Shown here: positions 1-6,910 of the stretch, piece after piece
Numbering within the stretch: position 1 is the stretch's first letter
Layout: each line of letters begins with the position of its first letter
NCBI GenBank assembly: GCA_002309635.1
Contig: DBXO01000034.1
Span: 37,832-46,385 of the forward strand
Origin: Ruminococcus flavefaciens
GTDB lineage: Bacteria > Bacillota > Clostridia > Oscillospirales > Ruminococcaceae
Direction: 5' to 3'
Length of the DNA: 8,554 nt
Made by a program: the position numbers and the translations under genes
The notes under the pieces: model-generated
Database searches by the model: none
What the model was told of the DNA's origin: nothing
The model's input: the letters and a program-made list of their open reading frames with translations, nothing else

Positions 1-1800
1 AAGCCGTTCAAGCGTGCATTGCAGCCCTTCGGTGGTATACGTATGGCTCAGCAGGCATGCAAGGAGTACGGCTATGAGGTCTCCCCGAAGGTGGTTGAGA
101 TATTCACCAGGTACAGAAAAACTCACAATCAGGGTGTATTCGACGCATACACTCCCGAGATGAGACTTGCACGTCATTCGGCAATACTCACAGGACTTCC
201 AGATGCTTACGGCAGAGGACGTATCATCGGCGATTACAGAAGAGTTGCTCTCTACGGAGTGGACAGGCTTATCGAGGACAAAAAACATCAGATAGACACA
301 TCGTTAGTGAGAATGACTTCAAAGAATATCCGTCTCCGCGAGGAGCTTGCAGAGCAGGTACGCGCATTGCAGGACCTCAAGGAACTTGGCAGCATATACG
401 GTTTTGATATCTCAAAGCCTGCGGCTAACGCAAAGGAAGCCGTTCAGTGGCTCTATTTCGGCTATCTTGCCGCAGTCAAGGAGCAGAACGGCGCCGCTAT
501 GTCACTTGGACGTACATCTACTTTCCTTGATATATTCATTCAGCGTGACCTTGACCGCGGTGTTCTCACCGAGGAACAGGCACAGGAGATAATCGACCAC
601 TTCATCATGAAGCTCCGCATAGTCAAGTTCGCCCGTACTCCCGAGTACAACGAGTTATTCTCGGGTGATCCTACATGGATAACAGAATCCATCGGCGGCG
701 TTGATGTTGACGGTCATCACCTTGTTACAAAGAACAGCTTCCGTTACCTTCATACTCTCGAAAATCTCGGAACAGCTCCCGAGCCGAATATGACTATTCT
801 CTGGTCAACAAAGCTCCCGAGAAAGTTCAAGGAATACTGTGCTAAGATGTCGATAAAAACATCTTCTATCCAGTATGAGAACGACGACATGATGAGAGTA
901 GTTCACGGCGATGATTATGCTATCGCCTGCTGTGTATCCTCAATGGTTGTCGGTAAGGAGATGCAGTTCTTCGGAGCAAGAGCCAATCTTGCAAAGTGTC
1001 TCCTCTACGCTATAAACGGCGGTGTGGACGAGCGCCTCGGCATACAGGTGGGTCCGAAATTCAGACCTGTTGACAGTGAGTACCTTGACTTTGACGATGT
1101 ATGGGAAAAGTACATGGATATGATGGAGTGGCTGGCAGGACTTTACGTCAACACTCTGAACGTTATACATTATATGCATGATAAATACAGCTACGAAAGA
1201 CTTCAGATGGCACTCCACGACCGTGATGTAAAGCGTTACTTCGCAACAGGTATCGCAGGACTTTCGGTAGTTGCCGATTCACTCTCAGCAATAAAGTATG
1301 CAAAAGTAAAACCTGTCCGCAGGGATATCGAAATAAAGGACAAGGCAGGCAACGTTACAAGCATTGCAAAGAACGTGGTAGTCGACTATGAGATAGAGGG
1401 AGACTTCCCGAAGTACGGCAACAATGACGACCGTGTCGATCAGATAGCGGTAACTGTAGTCCGCAAGTTCATGGACTGCATAAGAAAGCATCACACCTAC
1501 CGTGACAGCGTGCCTACAATGTCTATCCTTACAATTACTTCAAACGTGGTTTACGGTAAGAAGACGGGAAATACTCCTGACGGCAGAAAGCAGGGAGTTC
1601 CGCTTGCACCGGGAGCTAACCCGATGCACGGCAGAGACACCCACGGAGCTGTAGCTTCACTCTCTTCAGTTGCTAAGCTGCCGTTCAGACACGCACAGGA
1701 CGGTATCTCCAATACATTCTCCATAGTTCCCGACGCACTCGGCAAGGACATGGAGGTATTCGCTGGAGACCTTGATCTGGACAAACTCAGAGGAGAATGA
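1..1800 (+). CDS. pflB: Pyruvate formate-lyase catalytic chain lacking the glycyl-radical domain (5' partial)
   Basis: Formate C-acetyltransferase converts pyruvate and CoA to acetyl-CoA and formate in the cytoplasm of anaerobes by radical chemistry. The frame is open to the window edge, so the true start lies outside. If collinear with E. coli PflB, about 108 residues are missing. The 599 visible residues match PFL throughout: PFGGIRM, RKTHNQGVFDAYTP, LTGLPDAYGRGRIIGDYRRV, NGAAMSLGRTSTFLD, the paired active-site cysteines in IACCVSSM (codons at 928-933) and GKKTGNTPDGR. The protein stops after SIVPDALGKDMEV plus a short tail, where E. coli PflB continues for about 70 more residues with its radical glycine. 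That segment is encoded separately at 2043-2282. A loop of about 14 extra residues relative to E. coli PflB lies before VDYEIEGDFPKYG. No activating enzyme gene is visible. Family assignment is very secure; dependence on the separate radical chain is inferred. Confidence 0.97.
   Translation, partial: KPFKRALQPFGGIRMAQQACKEYGYEVSPKVVEIFTRYRKTHNQGVFDAYTPEMRLARHSAILTGLPDAYGRGRIIGDYRRVALYGVDRLIEDKKHQIDTSLVRMTSKNIRLREELAEQVRALQDLKELGSIYGFDISKPAANAKEAVQWLYFGYLAAVKEQNGAAMSLGRTSTFLDIFIQRDLDRGVLTEEQAQEIIDHFIMKLRIVKFARTPEYNELFSGDPTWITESIGGVDVDGHHLVTKNSFRYLHTLENLGTAPEPNMTILWSTKLPRKFKEYCAKMSIKTSSIQYENDDMMRVVHGDDYAIACCVSSMVVGKEMQFFGARANLAKCLLYAINGGVDERLGIQVGPKFRPVDSEYLDFDDVWEKYMDMMEWLAGLYVNTLNVIHYMHDKYSYERLQMALHDRDVKRYFATGIAGLSVVADSLSAIKYAKVKPVRRDIEIKDKAGNVTSIAKNVVVDYEIEGDFPKYGNNDDRVDQIAVTVVRKFMDCIRKHHTYRDSVPTMSILTITSNVVYGKKTGNTPDGRKQGVPLAPGANPMHGRDTHGAVASLSSVAKLPFRHAQDGISNTFSIVPDALGKDMEVFAGDLDLDKLRGE
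1791..1795 (+). promoter_or_regulatory. Ribosome binding site of the middle small gene, inside the end of the PFL gene
   Basis: AGGAG lies 6 bases before the ATG at 1802 and overlaps the last codons of the PFL catalytic gene, whose TGA ends at 1800. This supports 1802 as the real start, rather than the earlier in-frame ATT at 1772, and suggests translational coupling to the gene before it. Confidence 0.8.
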
Positions 1801-1801
1801 T

Positions 1802-2011
1802 ATGTGTGTGCCGGTAAACAAAAACGACCCTGCGGAACTGGCAGACCTTATAGATCAGCTTATGTCACAGGGCAGCGGTCATGTAAATATAACAGCGGCA
1901 GAGGACGCTGAGCTTAAAGTGGATACCGTAAAAAGCACAGATATCTGCGGAACAAAGGGTGCCTGCTGTCAGCCAACCGAAAACGCCGTTGACGAAGAAG
2001 ACGATATATAA
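1802..2011 (+). CDS. Small Cys-containing acidic-tailed protein encoded between the two PFL pieces; function unknown
   Basis: This 69-residue protein starts one base after the PFL catalytic gene stops, in another frame and with a good ribosome binding site. I do not recognise it as a named family. Residues 11-31 (ELADLIDQLMSQGSGHVNIT) resemble the linker that opens the PFL radical domain next door (LIELLDGYVEKGGHHLNVNV): a helix with a Leu-Asp pair, then Gly, His and Asn. After that the similarity ends, and there is no RVSGYAV radical motif. Instead the tail has Cys49 and a Cys55-Cys56 pair in DICGTKGACCQP, plus Cys2 near the N-terminus, and it ends in an acidic run (DEEDDI). No signal peptide or membrane segment is seen. 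It could be a structural or regulatory subunit of the split PFL, a metal or redox-sensing element, or a decayed duplicate of the radical domain. The ribosome binding site and intact frame favour a working gene. Confidence 0.8.
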   Translation: MCVPVNKNDPAELADLIDQLMSQGSGHVNITAAEDAELKVDTVKSTDICGTKGACCQPTENAVDEEDDI

Positions 2012-2030
2012 AATTCGGAATTATCTGAAA

Positions 2031-2036
2031 GGGAGG
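2031..2036 (+). promoter_or_regulatory. Strong ribosome binding site of the glycyl-radical chain
   Basis: GGGAGG sits 6 bases before the ATG at 2043. It fixes this start over the upstream in-frame start at 1959 and shows that the radical domain is initiated as its own protein. A leftover fragment of a frameshifted PFL would not be expected to carry such a site. Confidence 0.85.
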
Positions 2037-2042
2037 ATAAAT

Positions 2043-2282
2043 ATGGATAACCAGAAACAGGTAGACAACCTTATTGAATTGCTTGACGGTTACGTTGAAA
2101 AGGGCGGACACCACCTCAATGTAAACGTTTTCACACGTGAAACTCTCCTTGACGCTCAGGCTCACCCCGAGAAGTACCCTCAGCTCACTGTAAGAGTTTC
2201 AGGCTACGCAGTAAACTTCGTAAAACTGACTAAAGAACAGCAGGACGACGTTATTTCGCGTACATTCCATTCTAACCTGTAA
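2043..2282 (+). CDS. Stand-alone PFL glycyl-radical domain (GrcA/YfiD-like), 79 aa
   Basis: This protein is the C-terminal part of pyruvate formate-lyase as a separate chain. It starts with a linker helix (residues 7-18) and GGHHLNVNVF, followed by RETLLDAQAHPEKYPQLTV and the glycyl-radical motif RVSGYAV. Gly54 corresponds to Gly734 of E. coli PflB. It ends LTKEQQDDVISRTFH, close to the normal PFL C-terminus. In known PFLs a radical SAM activase places the radical on this glycine, which then activates the active-site cysteines. E. coli GrcA (YfiD) and a T4 phage homologue are known stand-alone radical domains that repair oxygen-cleaved PFL. Here the neighbouring PFL gene has no radical domain at all, so this chain is probably an obligate subunit and not a spare part (inference). 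It is last in the operon, 31 bases after the middle gene, and is followed by a terminator. Confidence 0.95.
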   Translation: MDNQKQVDNLIELLDGYVEKGGHHLNVNVFTRETLLDAQAHPEKYPQLTVRVSGYAVNFVKLTKEQQDDVISRTFHSNL

Positions 2283-2298
2283 TTATTAAAAAATATCA

Positions 2299-2344
2299 GC
2301 GCCCGAAAGCGGTACAGGACTGCTTTCGGGCGCTTGTTTTTTTT
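2299..2344. terminator. Two-way intrinsic terminator between the converging PFL and CDF operons
   Basis: A perfect 12-base-pair stem (2299-2310 with 2322-2333, arm GCGCCCGAAAGC) encloses an 11-base loop. On the + strand a T-rich tract follows at 2334-2344. Read on the - strand, the same stem is followed a few bases later by six Ts (2293-2288). It can therefore end the PFL operon in one direction and the CDF operon in the other. Confidence 0.93.
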
Positions 2345-2380
2345 ATTCCGGACTGCCGGTGGAAACTGCTGCGGGCTGAC

Positions 2381-3487
2381 TTAATCACTGACGTCAGAAT
2401 CGAGAGTTATGCTTACATTATAATCGGGGTAAGCCTCCTGAGTTTCCGTGAGAATATGCTCGTACAGCTCCTCAGTGTCGGGAGCCGCAAAGTCTATGAT
2501 GATATCGAAATGTATGGTCATTTTCTTCTCGTCAAGATAAAAGCCGTGTATCTGTAAAACATATTCGTGGGACATGACGTTCCTGCGTATATCGCCGTAC
2601 ATCTGAGAAGCCCTGTCGTTCTGAGTATTTACTGCATAAACGCTTATACCTGCAAGTATGACCCTGTGTTCGCTGAGCACCTTTTCTGTTATGCGGTGCT
2701 CCAGCTTGTCGAGCTCCGCTACCGTCAGGGTATCGGGTACCTCTATATGCACTGAGCCGATGAGCAGGTCGGGACCGTAGCTGTGGAGTATCAGGTCGTA
2801 AGCCCCCTGCACCTCGGGGAAGGAGGTAACTGCGTCCTTGATCTTTTTGGACAGGTCGCTGCTTATGCGCTTTCCGATTATGCTTGAAAGGCTCTCGCCC
2901 AGTATCTCAAGGCCCGATTTTATGATAACGAGGGAGATAACAGCACCCAGCCAGGCTTCCGTGCGGATATCGAAAATAAGATATACAGCCGCTGCAAGGA
3001 GAGTGGCTGCGGATATTACCGAATCAAGCAGCGCGTCCCTGCCTGAAGCTATAAGGGATTCCGAGTTTACGCTCTCGCCCTTTTTTCTCACGTAATGTCC
3101 GAGAAGTATCTTCACTATGACAGCCGAAGCCACTATTATTATAGCAGATGCGGAGTAGTCGGGTACAGGAGGAGAGATTATCTTTTTTACAGACTCAACA
3201 AGGGAGGTAACGCCTGCATAGAGGACTATTACCGCAATAAGCGATGTACTGAGGTTCTCCACGCGCCCGTAGCCGTAGGGGTGCTTTTTGTCTGGACGCT
3301 TTTTTGCAAGCTTTGTACCTATTATAGTAATGACTGACGACATAACGTCGCTGAGGTTGTTTACTGCGTCGAGCACTATAGCGATGGAGGAGCTGAGTAC
3401 TCCCACCACAGCCTTGAATGAGGCAAGAAAAATATTTGCGAGTATTCCAATGATACTTGTTCTGATGATTACCTTATCTCTGTTCAT
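2381..3487 (-). CDS. Cation diffusion facilitator (CDF) metal transporter, Mn-type site, with extra C-terminal domain
   Basis: This is an inner-membrane divalent cation/proton antiporter of the CDF family, 368 residues. Transmembrane helices fill roughly residues 5-205. Helix 2 has N43xxxD47 in DAVNNLSDVMSS and helix 5 has D151xxxD155 in GRDALLDS. This N-D-D-D set is the pattern described for manganese exporters such as MntE, where zinc CDFs have a histidine (established); Mn2+ export is inferred. The HPYGYGRVE loop at residues 69-77 is a family hallmark. The usual cytoplasmic dimerisation domain spans about 208-290. Typical members end near 300 residues, but this one carries about 75 more that look like a second copy of that domain. 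The gene begins 15 bases after the SIMPL gene stops, with GAGAGGG upstream of the ATG, and is last in the four-gene operon. The family call is very sure, the metal less so. Confidence 0.95.
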   Translation of the reverse strand: MNRDKVIIRTSIIGILANIFLASFKAVVGVLSSSIAIVLDAVNNLSDVMSSVITIIGTKLAKKRPDKKHPYGYGRVENLSTSLIAVIVLYAGVTSLVESVKKIISPPVPDYSASAIIIVASAVIVKILLGHYVRKKGESVNSESLIASGRDALLDSVISAATLLAAAVYLIFDIRTEAWLGAVISLVIIKSGLEILGESLSSIIGKRISSDLSKKIKDAVTSFPEVQGAYDLILHSYGPDLLIGSVHIEVPDTLTVAELDKLEHRITEKVLSEHRVILAGISVYAVNTQNDRASQMYGDIRRNVMSHEYVLQIHGFYLDEKKMTIHFDIIIDFAAPDTEELYEHILTETQEAYPDYNVSITLDSDVSD

Positions 3488-3502
3488 GCTGAATACACCC
3501 TC

Positions 3503-4150
3503 TCAGACGGTTTCCCATTCAAATTCAGCAAAATCGGTGAGCTTTACATCGTCCGGAGCTATGCTGACGGCTTTTGCTTCTGCACGGAGACAGTTCATAT
3601 CCATACCGAAGCCTGTAGGCGAGATGAACGGCCTTTCAGAGCGGTCGTAGCTTATTTTCAGCAGCTTTCCAAGCTTTACGCCGGAGGCTTCGCAGAGGAG
3701 CTCCGCCTTTTTGCGGGCGTCCGCGGCAGTTTTACGTATAAGTTCCTCACGGGCAGCCTCCTCGTCCCTGACGGTAAAGCATACCGATACCGAAGGAGCA
3801 GCCTCGGAGGCGGATACCGCCCTGAGTACAGCCGCAAGGCGTTCAGTGTCCATGCCGAATTCGGTTTTCATCGAGTGGTCGCAGCAGTAGCCCTTGAATA
3901 CGCTGTGGTAGACATTGTTCTCGTCGGGTACTGATTCATACTCGGACCGGACATTGAAGCTTGCGGTTCTGAGAGAGCTTTCCTCAAAGCCCAGTTTTTC
4001 CAGTATGCCGCTGAGCTCACCGAAGCCTTTCTCCGATTTTTCCATAGCCTCTCCGCAGTCCATGCTTCGGGTCTGCATATCTATGTCTATGCGGATAAGA
4101 TCGGGCTTTACGGAGATACTTCCCGTACCTTTAACAATAACAGAAGCCAT
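3503..4150 (-). CDS. SIMPL domain (DUF541) protein, apparently cytoplasmic
   Basis: This 215-residue protein covers a whole SIMPL/DUF541 domain, the family of E. coli YggE. The N-terminus VIVKGTGSISVKPDLIRIDI matches the family's opening G-x-G/A-x-V-x-x-x-PD pattern. A long helix follows (about residues 33-55), then an F-x-V-R-x-x-Y segment, FKGYCCDHSM, and a second helical stretch with RKTAADARKKAELLCEASG and LGKLLKISY, which corresponds to YggE's conserved late helix. YggE is exported and linked to reduced oxidative stress, but this protein has no signal peptide or membrane segment and begins directly with the domain, so it is probably cytosolic. The start at 4150 is supported by AAAGGAG 9 bases upstream. 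It lies 18 bases after the zinc-ribbon gene and 15 before the CDF gene, so co-transcription is likely. The molecular function of the family is not known. Confidence 0.9.
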   Translation of the reverse strand: MASVIVKGTGSISVKPDLIRIDIDMQTRSMDCGEAMEKSEKGFGELSGILEKLGFEESSLRTASFNVRSEYESVPDENNVYHSVFKGYCCDHSMKTEFGMDTERLAAVLRAVSASEAAPSVSVCFTVRDEEAAREELIRKTAADARKKAELLCEASGVKLGKLLKISYDRSERPFISPTGFGMDMNCLRAEAKAVSIAPDDVKLTDFAEFEWETV

Positions 4151-4168
4151 AATAACTGTTCTCCTTTA

Positions 4169-4516
4169 TCAATAATCTCCGCTTTTTACTTCTATCTCGT
4201 CTTCCGTGGCGGTAACGACGCCCTTTCTGCCGCACCAGCCGCAGGTTATGCGCTCCTCGTTGTTCCAGCAGCTCAGCTTTCCGCAGTGACTGCACTGTAC
4301 GAAGCTTTTTGACCTGCAGTAGGGACAGCCGTTGTATTCGTCTGTGTAGTAAAGGTTGCCCTTTATCTCGTTCCTGTCGAAGCCTTCGTGAGCGGCTCGC
4401 CTCGGATCGACGGGGAAAGCCCATGTTCTGAACCAGTCATCCTGCCATTCCTCCACTCTTACGCCGTAGATACGGTTAGCTTCAGGACATTTCATAAGTA
4501 TTACTTCAGCCTTCAT
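4169..4516 (-). CDS. Small zinc-ribbon protein, TerY-C-like metal-binding domain
   Basis: This protein of 115 residues, from the ATG at 4516, ends in a cysteine-rich zinc-binding module: CPYC (64-67), CSHC (75-78), a single Cys83 in GKLSCW, and CGWC (92-95). The order CPxC, CGKLxCW, CxWCG resembles the TerY-C metal-binding domain found with tellurite-resistance-type von Willebrand proteins (inference from memory of the family). The N-terminal half is rich in Trp and charged residues (EEWQDDWFRTWAF) and has no domain I recognise. No signal peptide is seen. I chose ATG 4516 because GAAAGG lies 9 bases upstream; it overlaps the regulator gene's end by 11 bases. A longer form starting with GTG at 4546 or ATG at 4543 adds up to 10 Lys-rich residues but has no ribosome binding site. 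No vWA or ter gene is nearby, so its role is unknown. Confidence 0.82.
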   Translation of the reverse strand: MKAEVILMKCPEANRIYGVRVEEWQDDWFRTWAFPVDPRRAAHEGFDRNEIKGNLYYTDEYNGCPYCRSKSFVQCSHCGKLSCWNNEERITCGWCGRKGVVTATEDEIEVKSGDY

Positions 4517-6743
4517 TTTCTTCAGCCTTTCTTTTTTGTTCATCACGGTAGTCAGACGGCGAGGAGCCCTCGAACATTCTGAACTGGCGGACGAAATAGT
4601 TGTATGATGAGTAGCCGCACTCGCGGGATATCTCCGTAACGGTCATATCCGTCTGCGAGAGCAGGGTCTTGGCGTTTTCCATGCGGAACTGTATCATTTC
4701 CTCGATAATGCTCCTGCCGAAATATGACTTGTATATCTTTTGCAGATAGCTTTTGCTGAGATAGAGACTCTCAGCTATCTCGCTGACTTTCCACGGCAGC
4801 TCGGGGTTTTTCTTTATCCTGTTCCTCAGCAGGCAGAGCTTCTCAAACTGCGGATTGGAGGTAGGCTCCGATATAGTATAGCTGAACACGCGGTTCACCG
4901 TAGCCTTGTACATGGCGTCTGAGAGGTCGGCTGAGCGGGAGGCTTCAAGCTCGCACACTCCAACAGTGAAATCGATATTGCAGTTTTCTTCGCCGCTGAA
5001 CTGGGTATCCTTTATCTTATCGCAGAGCTCGGCGTATATCGTCTGAGTGCGTCCCTGCTCGGGACTTATGACGCACAGGGTCTGGGAAGCCCATGCTCCG
5101 CATATCTCCCTGCCCCTGATACATGAGCGGAGCTTCTTTGCAAAGGCAGCCATTATGCTGTTTGACTTTTCCTCGCCGCTCTGGTAGTAGGCCTTTTTCA
5201 GTCCGTGGAGCTCAAAGGCGGCGCACTCGATGAAGCTGCTGCCCGAATCTGCGGAGAGCTTAGTGCCGAATTCCTGCTCGATGCCGCTCCTGTTGAGAAG
5301 TCCTGTTATATGGTCGTAGAGCAGAGCCTTGCTGGTGTTCAGGATAGTGCGGTTCATTATCGCCTTTATCCTCACCTGCTCAAGAGCTACGTTGACGTAG
5401 TTTATCCATTTCATATAGAGAGAGCTGAACGAGCGCGGCTCCTTGCCGAATGAAACTGCACAGTAGCCGAAGAAGTTGTTGTTGTAGTGCAGGGGAGATA
5501 TGAAGAAAGCGGAAGGATAGCTGCGCTCCTCACTGTAGTCGGGCAGGAGGTCCGACGAGCTGAAAAAGCTCCTGTTCTCCGATTCGCGCCATATCGCCGA
5601 CTTTGCAAGTATTACCTTCATCTCGTCGCCTGCGTGGAAACTAAGCTCCTCTGCGTTTTTGTCCACGGTGGAGTCCACATAGCTTTTGGTAAGGCAGATA
5701 CGCACCCTTCTCATTTTATGCAGGAAGTAGGTGTAATTATCCAGCCTGTCGGCAAAGGTGGCGATATTGTCTGCATTTGTTATATCAAAAAGCATGTCGC
5801 CGTAAAGGAGCTGTGACTCGAAACGGCTGTTTATGCTCAGATTTCGCTGTATATTATGGCGGAGAGACGGGTTCTCGGAGCAGCCGCAGCTCTCGCCGAT
5901 ACGGAGCTCTCCGTTCTCGTTGGGCACCTTGCTGCATATCCTGCCCGTGATTATGCGGTAGAGCCTCCTTACGGACTCCGCGCCCAGCTGAAAATTGGGG
6001 CGGCTGTAGCTGGTTATTGAGGGTGTTGACTGGTAGCCCTCAATGGAGGCGTCGTAGCCCGTTACGGCTATATCCTCGGGAACACGCAGCCCTGCGTCGC
6101 CGAGCAGCTTTGTGAGAGTTATTGCCATAACGTCGTTGCCGCAGACTACAGCCTCGGGGCGTTCGAGCTCGCCGCTGAGTATGCGCCTGGCGTAGCGCTT
6201 TGGAGCCTCCAGCCAGAAGTCTCCGTATTCGCACCAGTCCTTTCCGACGGCGATACCGTGCTTCTTCATGGAGCTTTTGTAGCCTGCGAGCCTTTCCTCG
6301 CCGCTGAATGTATTTTTCGGACCTGTAAGGCAGTATATTTTCTTGTATCCGTGAACATTTATAAGGTGGTCGGTGATTATCTCAAAGGCTTCGCGGTCGT
6401 CCACAGAGGTGGTCTCGAAGCTGTTGTGTCCGTTGTGGTCAAGGAGCATTACGGGCTTTTCGGAGCGTTTGCAGAGATTGTCGATATATCGGCATATCTC
6501 TTCGTCGTGAAAAGTGTTCCTGTCGTAGATGAGACCGTCGATTCTGTCGGATAGTATGAGGTCGAGAATGGACTTTTCCGCGTCCTTGTGTACAGAGCGG
6601 ACTGAGAAATCATGGAGGGGAGCTATAACTGCGATATCGCAGTTGCTCTTGAATGCCTGAGTGATGATTCCGCGTAGTATCTCGCACTGAAAGTCGATAT
6701 GACAGTCTGCGATTATAACGCCCATAAGTATTCTTCTGCTCAT
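4506..6743 (-). CDS. Hybrid regulator: LacI-like sensor, degenerate GGDEF, AraC helix-turn-helix
   Basis: This is a cytoplasmic transcription regulator of 745 residues. Residues 5-285 are a periplasmic-binding-protein fold as in LacI/GalR sensors (VPEDIAVTGYDASIEGYQ is the typical segment), but without the LacI N-terminal DNA-binding domain. A SCGC motif (285-288) ends it. Residues about 300-460 form a poorly conserved region, possibly GAF-like. Residues about 473-620 are a GGDEF domain: DHITGLLNR (477-485) is clear, but the catalytic position reads GAWASQTL (549-556), so it should not make cyclic di-GMP. Residues 641-735 are an AraC-type double helix-turn-helix (VSEIAESLYLSKSYLQKIYK and VTEISRECGYSSYNYFVRQF). 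The LacI-like fold suggests a sugar or related small ligand. It heads the four-gene operon, and GGGAG lies 7 bases before the ATG. It may regulate its own operon or the divergent side; the true target is not visible. Confidence 0.94.
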   Translation of the reverse strand: MSRRILMGVIIADCHIDFQCEILRGIITQAFKSNCDIAVIAPLHDFSVRSVHKDAEKSILDLILSDRIDGLIYDRNTFHDEEICRYIDNLCKRSEKPVMLLDHNGHNSFETTSVDDREAFEIITDHLINVHGYKKIYCLTGPKNTFSGEERLAGYKSSMKKHGIAVGKDWCEYGDFWLEAPKRYARRILSGELERPEAVVCGNDVMAITLTKLLGDAGLRVPEDIAVTGYDASIEGYQSTPSITSYSRPNFQLGAESVRRLYRIITGRICSKVPNENGELRIGESCGCSENPSLRHNIQRNLSINSRFESQLLYGDMLFDITNADNIATFADRLDNYTYFLHKMRRVRICLTKSYVDSTVDKNAEELSFHAGDEMKVILAKSAIWRESENRSFFSSSDLLPDYSEERSYPSAFFISPLHYNNNFFGYCAVSFGKEPRSFSSLYMKWINYVNVALEQVRIKAIMNRTILNTSKALLYDHITGLLNRSGIEQEFGTKLSADSGSSFIECAAFELHGLKKAYYQSGEEKSNSIMAAFAKKLRSCIRGREICGAWASQTLCVISPEQGRTQTIYAELCDKIKDTQFSGEENCNIDFTVGVCELEASRSADLSDAMYKATVNRVFSYTISEPTSNPQFEKLCLLRNRIKKNPELPWKVSEIAESLYLSKSYLQKIYKSYFGRSIIEEMIQFRMENAKTLLSQTDMTVTEISRECGYSSYNYFVRQFRMFEGSSPSDYRDEQKRKAEENEG

Positions 6744-6766
6744 TCTCTCACTCCCTGTCTTTGTAA

Positions 6767-6795
6767 ATCAGGATTCAGCTTTGCAAAATCCTGAT
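6767..6795 (-). promoter_or_regulatory. Inverted repeat just upstream of the regulator gene
   Basis: A perfect 9-base inverted repeat (6767-6775 with 6787-6795, arm ATCAGGATT) has an 11-base spacer and ends 24 bases from the regulator start codon. In RNA it would form a hairpin close to the ribosome binding site; in DNA it could be an operator. Either role is inference, but the symmetry is exact. Confidence 0.5.
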
Positions 6796-6817
6796 CGGTT
6801 TTGAGTCCGTAGTCAAT

Positions 6818-6857
6818 GCGGCCGCTTACATTATTTATAATGCTGCCGCAGGCGGCA
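6818..6857 (-). promoter_or_regulatory. GC-rich inverted repeats in the regulator leader
   Basis: Two GC-rich palindromic blocks lie in AT-rich surroundings: GCGGCCGC at 6818-6825, and TGCCGC-AG-GCGGCA at 6844-6857. They can also pair with each other (GCGGC at 6818-6822 with GCCGC at 6845-6849). They fall inside the predicted long leader of the regulator mRNA and may form alternative hairpins. Function is unknown. Confidence 0.4.
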
Positions 6858-6910
6858 CCGTAACTTTCAGCTTCCGGTTCTTAACTCAAAGCTTCATGAT
6901 TTTGTTACGC

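Noticed and set aside
19..1800. TTG at 19 as the start of the PFL gene
   Set aside because: The frame is open to base 1 and upstream codons (KPFKRALQPFGG) match PFL, so the gene begins outside the window.
1790..2050. Frameshift or sequencing error breaking one normal PFL gene
   Set aside because: The pieces are about 240 bases apart, in different frames, with two good ribosome binding sites and an extra open frame between them. No single insertion or deletion would restore a fused protein of normal sequence.
6258..6554. Open frame on the + strand inside the regulator gene
   Set aside because: It is an antisense shadow of a clear LacI-like domain, without homology or ribosome binding site. 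The same holds for other frames opposite the regulator, CDF and PFL genes.
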